Below, one piece after another: positions 25,564 to 32,086 of a DNA stretch of 33,883 bases. The stretch is taken from the NCBI GenBank assembly GCA_022833215.1, contig JAIPUZ010000121.1, forward strand, positions 1 to 33,883, in the 5' to 3' direction. Each line of letters opens with the position of its first letter. Within the stretch, counting starts at the first letter, position 1. A program made the position numbers and the translations under genes. The notes under the pieces are model-generated. The model was not told where the DNA came from and did no database searches. It saw only the letters and a program-made list of their open reading frames with translations. The stretch is from Mesorhizobium sp. (GTDB lineage: Bacteria; Pseudomonadota; Alphaproteobacteria; Rhizobiales; Rhizobiaceae).

Positions 25564-26232
25564 TCAGATCTCCCGTCCGAACCAGCGGATCCGGCCGATG
25601 ATCCTGATCTCTTCGGCGGTGCGCTCATAGGGGCTGTAGAACGTGTTGTCCGAGATGATGCGCACCTGCGGCGGCTCCGAGTTCGGGATGTGTTCGAGAC
25701 GCTTGGCCACCAGTCCCATGCCGTCGAACAGCACGAAGATCCCGGGCGGTGTCGGCATGCAGCGGGCAAGGTCGACGAGCACGACGTCGCCGTCGTGCAG
25801 GGTCGGCATCATGCTGTCGCCTTCGACATGCATGATGCGCAGGTTTGCCGGGTTGGCGCGCAGCCGATGCGTGATCCACGAACTCCTGAAATGGTAGGGT
25901 TCACCGTTTTCCACCTCGTCCGCGACGATCTTGCCGCCGCCCATCGACGCGGTCACCTCGACGGAGGGGATCGCCACGAAGGAGTCCGCCTCTTCTTCCA
26001 GGGCTGGTTCCTCGCCCTCGATCATGCCCTTGCCGTGCAGGAGCCAGTTTCGGTCGACCTTGATGATCGCCGCGACCTTGTCGAGCTTTTCAAGGTTCGG
26101 GCGCTCCGAGCGGCCGCGCATGATGTCGTAGACGAAGGACCTGTTGACACGCGCCTGCTCGGCCACCTCACGCGCATTCAGCCCCAGCTGTTCGGCTCGG
26201 GCTCTCAGTCTTTCGGCGATGGTGATGCTCAT
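25564..26232 (-). CDS. LexA/CI-type S24 repressor with XRE HTH
   Basis: A 222-residue prophage-type repressor. Residues about 5-60 are an XRE helix-turn-helix (AERLRARAEQLGLNAREVAEQARVNRSFVYDIMRG). The C-terminal half is an S24 (LexA-like) self-cleaving peptidase domain with the catalytic serine S140 in VEGDSMMPTLHDGDVVLVD and the lysine K177 in GLVAKRLE. The linker has ASMGGG at 95-100, so the usual Ala-Gly scissile pair is Met-Gly here. Start: ATG at 26230-26232 suits the promoter at 26261-26289, giving a leader of about 22 bases; an ATG at 26247 adds five residues but would leave almost no leader. It is divergent from the 26338 gene, as in a CI/Cro-type switch, and coupled to the 240-residue gene. 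Confidence 0.9.
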   Translation of the reverse strand: MSITIAERLRARAEQLGLNAREVAEQARVNRSFVYDIMRGRSERPNLEKLDKVAAIIKVDRNWLLHGKGMIEGEEPALEEEADSFVAIPSVEVTASMGGGKIVADEVENGEPYHFRSSWITHRLRANPANLRIMHVEGDSMMPTLHDGDVVLVDLARCMPTPPGIFVLFDGMGLVAKRLEHIPNSEPPQVRIISDNTFYSPYERTAEEIRIIGRIRWFGREI

Positions 26233-26246
26233 GGTTTCGTCCGACA

Positions 26247-26273
26247 TGTGGATTTTGTGGATTAGAGAGGATT
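26247..26273. repeat. Tandem GGATT repeats at the repressor promoter
   Basis: TGTGGATT at 26247-26254, TGTGGATT at 26256-26263 and AGAGGATT at 26266-26273 are three copies 9-10 bases apart, about one helical turn each. They cover the -10 box of the repressor promoter and the predicted transcript start. Plausible operator sites, for example for autoregulation. Confidence 0.5.
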
Positions 26274-26289
26274 GATTCATCCGCGTCAA
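26261..26289 (-). promoter_or_regulatory. Promoter of the repressor gene
   Basis: On the minus strand TTGACG (26284-26289) is followed after exactly 17 bases by TCTAAT (26261-26266), an excellent housekeeping promoter. The predicted start near 26254 lies about 22 bases before the repressor ATG. Confidence 0.75.
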
Positions 26290-26300
26290 GCAAATAGAAC
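26272..26300 (+). promoter_or_regulatory. Face-to-face promoter for the divergent gene
   Basis: TTGATT (26272-26277), 17 bases, TAGAAC (26295-26300). It overlaps the repressor promoter on the opposite strand almost completely, so the two RNA polymerases could exclude each other. Box quality is moderate. Confidence 0.45.
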
Positions 26301-26337
26301 ATAACAAGAACGAAAATCTGCGGGGCGGGTGCGTGGG

Positions 26338-27027
26338 ATGGCGTCGATCGAGAAGGATTATTTCGCACTGGACGAGCTGGAGGAGCGATGGGAGGTGCCG
26401 CAGCGCGATCTGGCCTATCTCGCCGAAAACGGCCTGCTGAAGGTCTCCGTGCGCCTCTACGGGGCCCAGCTCGAACATGGCAGCTACGAGGAGATCGACG
26501 AAGGGCAGTGGTGCTCCATTCCCGATGAACAAGCCCCCTTTCACGGGCTTCAGGACCTGCGCACCCATGACGCCTACCGGCTGTTTCACGAGGGCGCGCT
26601 GCGGATCGATCGTTTCGAGGCTCCGAAGGATCGTTACTGCGTCGTGCTACGACCCGAGGATGGAATCCTGATCCGGAAGGAGGAGCTGGTCGTCCGGCGC
26701 GAGGAGCGCGACCGCGCCGAAGCCAAGCACGGGCTGGCCGGTACGCGGCGGACATCCGAAATCGTCTTCGAGCAACGGCACGATTTCAGCGAGATCATTC
26801 TCGGCGACCGGACCTTCATGCTCGGCCAGATCCAGGCGCGCGTCGTGCGCATTCTCCATGACGCGGCCATGCGCGGCGTTCCCTGGCAGCATGGCAAGGC
26901 GGTGCTGGCCGAAGCCGGCTCTTCCTGCACGCGCCTGTCGGACCTGTTCAAGACACAACCGGAATGGCGCAGATTGATCCAGTCCGACCGGCGCGGCCGT
27001 TACCGGCTCAATATCCGGTTCTTCTGA
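26338..27027 (+). CDS. Unknown DNA-binding-type protein divergent from the repressor
   Basis: A 229-residue protein of unknown family. The N-terminal YFALDELEERWEVPQRDLAYLAENGLLKVSVRLYG looks like a MerR/excisionase-type helix-turn-helix with wing. The C-terminal third (FMLGQIQARVVRILHDAAMRGVPWQHGKAVLAEAGSSC and LSDLFKTQPEWRRLI) reads like a winged helix. The position opposite a CI-type repressor is that of Cro or an early regulator. ATG at 26338-26340; an in-frame GTG at 26329 is an alternative. A strong terminator follows, so it forms its own transcript. Confidence 0.75.
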   Translation: MASIEKDYFALDELEERWEVPQRDLAYLAENGLLKVSVRLYGAQLEHGSYEEIDEGQWCSIPDEQAPFHGLQDLRTHDAYRLFHEGALRIDRFEAPKDRYCVVLRPEDGILIRKEELVVRREERDRAEAKHGLAGTRRTSEIVFEQRHDFSEIILGDRTFMLGQIQARVVRILHDAAMRGVPWQHGKAVLAEAGSSCTRLSDLFKTQPEWRRLIQSDRRGRYRLNIRFF

Positions 27028-27041
27028 TCCCCCTCCCTCAC

Positions 27042-27063
27042 GCCCGGTTCCGCCGGGCTTTTT
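27042..27063 (+). terminator. Intrinsic terminator after the 26338 gene
   Basis: GCCCGG-TTCCG-CCGGGC forms a 6-base GC-only stem followed by five T's. It starts 15 bases after the stop codon. Confidence 0.85.
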
Positions 27064-27081
27064 CGTATTTCCATGCCGGCG

Positions 27082-27196
27082 CATCCCCCTGCCATCCCCT
27101 TGTCCATCCCCCTTCATGCGCAAGAAACGGTGATTCTGATCCCCTGACGATCCACTTTCCATCCCGACGACACCGTTCTGATCCTCCTCCATCCTC
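27082..27196. repeat. CATCCCC iteron-like repeats before the replication operon
   Basis: CATCCCC occurs at 27082-27088, 27093-27099 and 27105-27111 (11 and 12 bases apart), with relatives CATCCCG at 27160-27166 and CATCCTC at 27190-27196. Mixed in are TTCTGATCC at 27134-27142 and 27176-27184, which also occurs at 27022-27030. The block sits between a terminator and the excisionase-like gene and could be an operator array or replication origin. The motif is low in complexity, so chance is possible. Confidence 0.45.
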
Positions 27197-27231
27197 TCCG
27201 CAGGTTTTCTCAAGGACCCAAGGAGAACGAG

Positions 27232-27441
27232 ATGGCTACCAGACACCTCTCCCAGATCGAGCTGGCTGCTCGCTGGAACATTTCGCATCGCACGCTGGAA
27301 CGCTGGCGCTGGACGGGTGAAGGCCCGCAATATGTCAAGCTCGGCGGCCGCGTCGTCTATCGCCTCGAGGATGTCGAAGCCTACGAGGCCGAGCAGATCC
27401 GCCAGAGCACCGCCGGCCACCGCCATCAGGCTACGGCGTGA
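27232..27441 (+). CDS. Excisionase-like MerR-type helix-turn-helix protein
   Basis: A 69-residue DNA-binding protein of the AlpA/Xis-like MerR-type HTH family: LSQIELAARWNISHRTLERWRWTGEGPQYVKLGGRVVYRLEDVEAYE has the helix-turn-helix, the wing GGRVVYR and the family's terminal helix. A strong ribosome site (AAGGAGAACGAG) precedes the ATG. First gene of the + strand operon; it may regulate it or act in excision. Confidence 0.88.
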   Translation: MATRHLSQIELAARWNISHRTLERWRWTGEGPQYVKLGGRVVYRLEDVEAYEAEQIRQSTAGHRHQATA

Positions 27442-27451
27442 GGGTGCGGTG

Positions 27452-27937
27452 ATGACGATCCCCAACCACATCACCCTCGATGATCTGCGCAGGATGCAGA
27501 TCGGAGAGATCGTCGCCCTGCCGGCCGAACAGCTCGCCCTCCTGCAGGAGGCGACCGACGCGAACGTCCGCAGCGCGAAGGCAATCAGCGACTGGCTCGA
27601 AGGCGCCATCGCGCTCAAATACACCGACCGTGCCGTGATGGCGCGCATGGAGGCGAGCAAGGACACCGGAACCGTTCGCTTCGACGACGGCGCGGTTACC
27701 GTGATCGCCGACCTGCCCAAGCGCGTCGATTGGGACCAGGCACAGCTTGCACAGCTGGTGGAGCGCATCAGCGCCGCCGGTGACGATCCTGCCGAATATG
27801 TCGATGTCAGCTTCAAGGTACCGGAACGCAAATACGCCGCCTGGCCCGAGTCGATCCGCCAGACCTTCGAGCCCGCCCGCACCGTCAGGACCGGCGCACT
27901 CAAGGTGAAGCTCGAACTGAACGGGGGTGCGCAATGA
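27452..27937 (+). CDS. Phage-type protein of unknown function
   Basis: A 161-residue protein, family not recognised. The N-terminal half is helical (ITLDDLRRMQIGEIVALPAEQLALLQEATD). A conserved-looking end VDVSFKVPERKYAAWPESIRQTFEPARTV is the kind of sequence seen in small early genes of siphophage-like elements. GGGTGCGGTG precedes the ATG by a few bases. It follows the excisionase-like gene by 10 bases, and its stop overlaps the next start by ATGA. Confidence 0.75.
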   Translation: MTIPNHITLDDLRRMQIGEIVALPAEQLALLQEATDANVRSAKAISDWLEGAIALKYTDRAVMARMEASKDTGTVRFDDGAVTVIADLPKRVDWDQAQLAQLVERISAAGDDPAEYVDVSFKVPERKYAAWPESIRQTFEPARTVRTGALKVKLELNGGAQ

Positions 27938-28809
27938 CGGCCGCGCTCCCCATCATCTCAGCCGATCAGCGTCTGGCGGCTCCGCGCAGCATCAAGGGCT
28001 GCATCTTCGGCAAATCCGGCATCGGCAAGACCTCGCTGCTGTGGACGCTCGACCCGGCCACCACGCTGTTCATGGACCTTGAAGCGGGCGATCTCGCCAT
28101 CGAGGGCTGGGCCGGCGACACGATCCGTCCCCGGACCTGGGATGAATGCCGCGATTTTGCGGTGTTCATCGGTGGCCCCAACCCGGCGCTGCGCGACGAC
28201 CAACCCTATAGCCAGGCGCATTTCGACGCTGTCGTCGCACGTCTCGGCGATCCGGCTCAGCTCGACCGCTACGGCACGGTCTTCATCGACTCGATCACGG
28301 TGGCTGGCCGGCTCTGCTTCCAGTGGACCAAGGGCCAGCCGGAGGCATTCTCCGACAAGACCGGCAAGCCCGATATTCGTGGCGCCTATGGCCTGCATGG
28401 CCGCGAGATGATCGCCTGGCTGACCCACCTGCAGCACACGCGCTCGAAGAATATCTGGTTTGTCGGCATCCTCGACGAGAAGCTCGACGACTTCAATCGC
28501 AAGATCTTCGTGCCGCAAATCGACGGCGCCAAGACCGGCCTCGAGCTGCCCGGCATCGTCGATGAAGTCATCAGCATGGTCGAGCTGAAGGACGATGACG
28601 GCGCACCGTACCGCGCCTTCGTCTGCCAGACGCTCAACCCCTTCGGCTTTCCCGCCAAGGATCGCTCCGGCCGGCTCGACATGATCGAACAGCCGGATCT
28701 CGGCCGGCTGATGGGCAAGATCCGCAATGCCGCGCGCCAGGCTTTCGCAGCGCCGGCGACAGCCGCCTCCACCCAATCCTCCTCCGCAGCTCAAGAACAA
28801 GGAGCCTGA
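27934..28809 (+). CDS. RecA-like / Sak4-like P-loop ATPase
   Basis: A 291-residue single-domain ATPase. Walker A is GKSGIGKTS (26-34), Walker B is TVFIDS (115-120), and LFMDLEAGD follows strand two as in phage nucleotide-binding (AAA_24) proteins. The type is found in phage recombination modules (Sak4-like annealing/RecA-like proteins). The next gene encodes a DUF669-like protein and a Cas4-like exonuclease follows further on, which supports that reading. ATGA overlap with the preceding gene; the tail is Ala/Thr/Ser-rich. Function as recombinase is inference; a DNA-packaging or loader role is less likely. Confidence 0.85.
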   Translation: MTAALPIISADQRLAAPRSIKGCIFGKSGIGKTSLLWTLDPATTLFMDLEAGDLAIEGWAGDTIRPRTWDECRDFAVFIGGPNPALRDDQPYSQAHFDAVVARLGDPAQLDRYGTVFIDSITVAGRLCFQWTKGQPEAFSDKTGKPDIRGAYGLHGREMIAWLTHLQHTRSKNIWFVGILDEKLDDFNRKIFVPQIDGAKTGLELPGIVDEVISMVELKDDDGAPYRAFVCQTLNPFGFPAKDRSGRLDMIEQPDLGRLMGKIRNAARQAFAAPATAASTQSSSAAQEQGA

Positions 28810-28812
28810 CCC

Positions 28813-29409
28813 ATGTCGGTATGGAACGATTTCAACGACGCCCAGACCAACACCAACCTGATCCCCAAGGGCACGCTCGCCAAGGTGCGGCTCACCATCC
28901 GGCCCGGCGGTTTCGACGATCCGTCGCAGGGATGGACTGGCGGCTACGCCACGCGCGGCTCGACCGGCGCGGTCTATCTCAATGGCGAGTTCACCGTGCT
29001 CGAAGGTCAGTACGCCCGTCGCAAGATCTTCACACTGATCGGGCTCTACAGCCCCAAGGGTCCGGAATGGGCCAACATGGGGCGTGGCCTGATCCGCGGC
29101 ATGCTGAACTCGGCCCGCGGCCTTTCCGACAAGGATCAGAGCGAGGCAGCACAGGCCGCGCGTCGCATCTCGGGCTTTGTCGATCTCGACGGGCTGGAGT
29201 TCGTCGCCCGCATTGACGTCGGCACCGACACCAATGGCGACGACAAGAACGAGGTCCGCTCCGCCGTCACCGCCAGCCACAAGGACTACGCCGCCATCAT
29301 GGGGATGGTCACGGCGACGCCGCAGGCCAACGCTGCGCAGGGCAATGCCTATGCCGCGGCCAGGCAGCATGGCGCAACACCGTCGTCGCGCCCCTCCTGG
29401 GCACAATAG
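28813..29409 (+). CDS. DUF669-like phage protein (possible ssDNA-binding partner)
   Basis: A 198-residue protein opening with SVWNDFNDAQTNTNLIPKGTLAKVRLTIRPGG. It has YLNGEFTVLEGQYARRKIFTLIGLYSPKGPEW and a beta-rich core that looks like an OB-fold, then GFVDLDGLEFVARIDVGTDTNGDDKNEV and a low-complexity Ala/Gln/Ser tail. DUF669-type proteins take the single-strand-binding place in phage recombination modules. It follows the ATPase gene by 3 bases. Confidence 0.75.
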   Translation: MSVWNDFNDAQTNTNLIPKGTLAKVRLTIRPGGFDDPSQGWTGGYATRGSTGAVYLNGEFTVLEGQYARRKIFTLIGLYSPKGPEWANMGRGLIRGMLNSARGLSDKDQSEAAQAARRISGFVDLDGLEFVARIDVGTDTNGDDKNEVRSAVTASHKDYAAIMGMVTATPQANAAQGNAYAAARQHGATPSSRPSWAQ

Positions 29410-29424
29410 CGCGAGGGGCCGACC

Positions 29425-31104
29425 ATGCTGCTTCGTCCTCGCCAGAAACTCTTTGTCGAGCGCTGTGTCGCCGCGCTCGACACCCACGCCAACACGCTGG
29501 GCGTGGCTCCGACCGGGGCCGGCAAGACCATCATGTTGTCCGCCGTCGCCGGTAAGATGATCGGCGATAGCGGTGCCAGGGCGGCGGTGCTTGCCCATCG
29601 CGACGAGCTGACCGCTCAGAACCGCGAGAAGTTCGCCCGGGTCAATCCTGCGATCACCACCTCGGTCGTCGACGCCAGCGGCAAGTCCTGGGGTGGCCGG
29701 GTCACTTTCGCCATGGTCCCGACGCTGTCGCGCAGCACCAACCTCAACGCCATGCCGGCGCTCGATCTGCTGGTCATCGATGAGGCGCATCATGTGACGG
29801 CCGACAGCTATCGCCGCATCATCGACCAGGCGCTGAAGCGCAATCCCTCCTGCCGCGTCTTCGGCGTTACCGCCACGCCCAATCGCGGGGACCGCAAGGG
29901 GCTGCGCGAGGTCTTCTCCAATGTGTCAGACCAGATCCGCATCGGCGAGCTGATCCGCTCCGGCCATCTGGTGCCACCGCGTACCTTCGTCATCGATGTC
30001 GGCGTCAGGGATGAGCTTGCCAGGGTCAGGAAGACTGCCAGCGATTTCGACATGAGCGAAGTCGAGCGCATCATGAACCGCACGCCGGTCACCGATGCCG
30101 TCATCCGGAACTGGCGGGAGAAGGCCGCCGATCGGCAGACCGTGGTGTTCTGCTCGACCGTCGACCACGCACGCGGCGTGACCGACGCGTTCAACGCCGC
30201 CGGCATTGCCGCGGCTCTCGTTCATGGCGAGATGGGCGACGCTGAGCGCAAGACGGCGCTTTCCGCCTATGCCGCCGGTGACATTCAGGTCGTCGTCAAT
30301 GTCGCCGTGCTGACCGAAGGCTGGGACCACCCGCCAACCTCCTGCGTCGTGCTGCTGCGCCCGTCCTCCTACAAGTCGACCATGATCCAGATGGTCGGGC
30401 GGGGCTTGCGCACCGTCGATCCGAACGAGCACCCCGGTATCGTCAAGACCGACTGCGTGGTGCTGGACTTCGGCACCTCCAGCCTGATGCACGGCTCGCT
30501 CGAGCAGGAGGTCGACCTTGCCGGACACGAGGCGTCCGGCGATGCACCGACCAGGACCTGCCCGCAATGCGAGGCTGATATTCCGCTCGGTTGCCATGAA
30601 TGCCCGCTTTGCGGCTTCATCTTCGAGAGCATCGACGGCGGCGGCGACATTCCGCTCGGCGATTTCGTGATGTCGGAAATCGACCTGTTGAAACGCTCCA
30701 GCTTCCGCTGGTGCGACCTGTTCGGTGACGATGCCGCACTGATGGCCAACGGGTTCTCCGCATGGGCCGGCGTCTTCTTCCTCAACGGCCGCTGGTATGG
30801 CGTAGGCGCCGCAAAAGGGGTCGCGCCGCGTCTGCTGGCCATCGGCGAGCGCATGGTCGGCCTCGCCGCTGCTGACGATTGGCTGAACGAGCACGAGTCC
30901 GACGAAAGCGCCCACAAGACCCGACGCTGGTTGTCGCAACCGCCGACGGACCGGCAGCTTGCATACCTCCCGGCCGACTACCGACACGATTTCGGGCTGA
31001 CCCGCTATCAGGCCTCGGCACTGCTCTCCTTCCAGTTCAACCGTGCCGCCATACGCAGCCTGGTCTTCGGCGCGGACGAGCATGATCTGGCGAGGGCGGC
31101 ATGA
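29425..31104 (+). CDS. DEAD-type superfamily 2 helicase with zinc ribbon
   Basis: A 559-residue helicase of the XPB/SSL2-like restriction-helicase type seen in phages. Motif I is APTGAGKT (28-35), motif II DEAH (119-122), motif III TATP (149-152), VVFCST and LTEGWDHP in the second domain, and motif VI QMVGRGLR (322-329). Just after the core, CPQC (379-382) and CPLC (393-396) form a four-cysteine zinc ribbon. The remaining 160 residues are unassigned. It probably unwinds DNA during element replication or recombination. A GAGGGG ribosome site precedes the ATG; the stop overlaps the next gene by ATGA. Confidence 0.9.
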   Translation: MLLRPRQKLFVERCVAALDTHANTLGVAPTGAGKTIMLSAVAGKMIGDSGARAAVLAHRDELTAQNREKFARVNPAITTSVVDASGKSWGGRVTFAMVPTLSRSTNLNAMPALDLLVIDEAHHVTADSYRRIIDQALKRNPSCRVFGVTATPNRGDRKGLREVFSNVSDQIRIGELIRSGHLVPPRTFVIDVGVRDELARVRKTASDFDMSEVERIMNRTPVTDAVIRNWREKAADRQTVVFCSTVDHARGVTDAFNAAGIAAALVHGEMGDAERKTALSAYAAGDIQVVVNVAVLTEGWDHPPTSCVVLLRPSSYKSTMIQMVGRGLRTVDPNEHPGIVKTDCVVLDFGTSSLMHGSLEQEVDLAGHEASGDAPTRTCPQCEADIPLGCHECPLCGFIFESIDGGGDIPLGDFVMSEIDLLKRSSFRWCDLFGDDAALMANGFSAWAGVFFLNGRWYGVGAAKGVAPRLLAIGERMVGLAAADDWLNEHESDESAHKTRRWLSQPPTDRQLAYLPADYRHDFGLTRYQASALLSFQFNRAAIRSLVFGADEHDLARAA

Positions 31105-31319
31105 TGGTTGACCCGACCTTGGCCGAGCAGGCGGCGATCCGCAGCACCATGAAACCTGTCGCCGAGATCATGGAGGAGATCGGCTGGCCGACCCGGTTTG
31201 CCGACCTCTCCGAACAGCAGGTGCTCACCCTGATCGAGGTTACCGTCACCGGCTATCAGGATGCGCTACGTGAATACCGAGCCGCCAATCGCGACACCGA
31301 TCCCGAGGTGCCGTTCTGA
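31101..31319 (+). CDS. Small phage-type protein between helicase and exonuclease
   Basis: A 72-residue acidic, mostly helical protein (KPVAEIMEEIGWPTRFADLSEQQVLTLIEVTVTGYQDALREY). No family recognised. Its start overlaps the helicase stop (ATGA), and its stop shares one base with the exonuclease start (TGATG), so the three are translated together. Confidence 0.75.
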   Translation: MMVDPTLAEQAAIRSTMKPVAEIMEEIGWPTRFADLSEQQVLTLIEVTVTGYQDALREYRAANRDTDPEVPF

Positions 31320-32086
31320 TGCTGGACTTCAACCACAAGCAAAAACCTGGTGAACGGATCACCGCCCTGATCGATGCCGCCCTCGAGGATGAGCACGCCG
31401 CCACGCCGCAGCGCGATTACCTTGGCGGCTCGCGCCTCGGGCACGCCTGCGAGCGCGCCCTTCAGTTCGAGTTCACCGCGACACCGAAGGACGAAGGTGC
31501 AGGCTTTTCCGGTCAGGCGCTGCGCATCTTCGCCATCGGCCATGCACTCGAAGATCTGGCCATCCAGTGGCTGCGGGCTGCCGGCTTCGATCTCTACACC
31601 CGCAAGGGCCACCGGCCCGATGGTGGCCAGTTCGGTTTTTCGGCTGCGGGCGGACGCATCCGCGGCCATGTCGATGGCATCATTGCCACCGGGCCCGAGG
31701 GCTTCGGTCTGGCCGTTCCCGCGCTCTGGGAATGCAAGACCATGAACACAAAGAACTGGCGTGCCTGCGTCAAGGACGGTGTGACGAAATCGAAGCCCGT
31801 CTACGCCGCCCAGATCGCCCTCTACCAGGCTTACATGGAAGGCACGGTCCCCGGCATCTCGGCTGCGCCCGCGTTGTTCACCGCCATCAACAAGGACACG
31901 GCCGAGCTTCATCACGAACTGGTCCCCTTCGATGCCGCTCTGGCACAGCGCATGTCCGACCGTGGCGTGCGCATCCTGCAGGCGACCGACGCCGGCGAAC
32001 TGCTGCCCCGAATTGCTGCCAATCGCGACTTCTTCGAATGCCGCTTCTGCCCGTGGGCCAGCCGCTGCTGGGAGTTGCCAGCATGA
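31319..32086 (+). CDS. Cas4-like PD-(D/E)XK exonuclease with Fe-S cysteines
   Basis: A 255-residue nuclease. The conserved GSRLGHACERALQFEF brings the first cysteine (C44). The core has GHVDG (D119), ALWECKT (E138, K140) and QIALYQ (Q165 and Y169 of the QxxxY motif). The C-terminal C241, C244 and C250 (ECRFCPWASRC) complete a four-cysteine set as in Cas4/AddB-type 4Fe-4S nucleases. Expected to resect DNA ends for the phage-type recombinase. It is no sign of CRISPR: there is no cas1/cas2 or array nearby. The stop overlaps the primase gene by ATGA. Confidence 0.9.
   Translation: MLDFNHKQKPGERITALIDAALEDEHAATPQRDYLGGSRLGHACERALQFEFTATPKDEGAGFSGQALRIFAIGHALEDLAIQWLRAAGFDLYTRKGHRPDGGQFGFSAAGGRIRGHVDGIIATGPEGFGLAVPALWECKTMNTKNWRACVKDGVTKSKPVYAAQIALYQAYMEGTVPGISAAPALFTAINKDTAELHHELVPFDAALAQRMSDRGVRILQATDAGELLPRIAANRDFFECRFCPWASRCWELPA

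Noticed and set aside
31319-32086. Cas4-like nuclease as a sign of a CRISPR system
   Set aside because: No repeat-spacer array and no cas1, cas2 or effector gene in the window; the neighbours are phage replication genes, where Cas4-like exonucleases are common.
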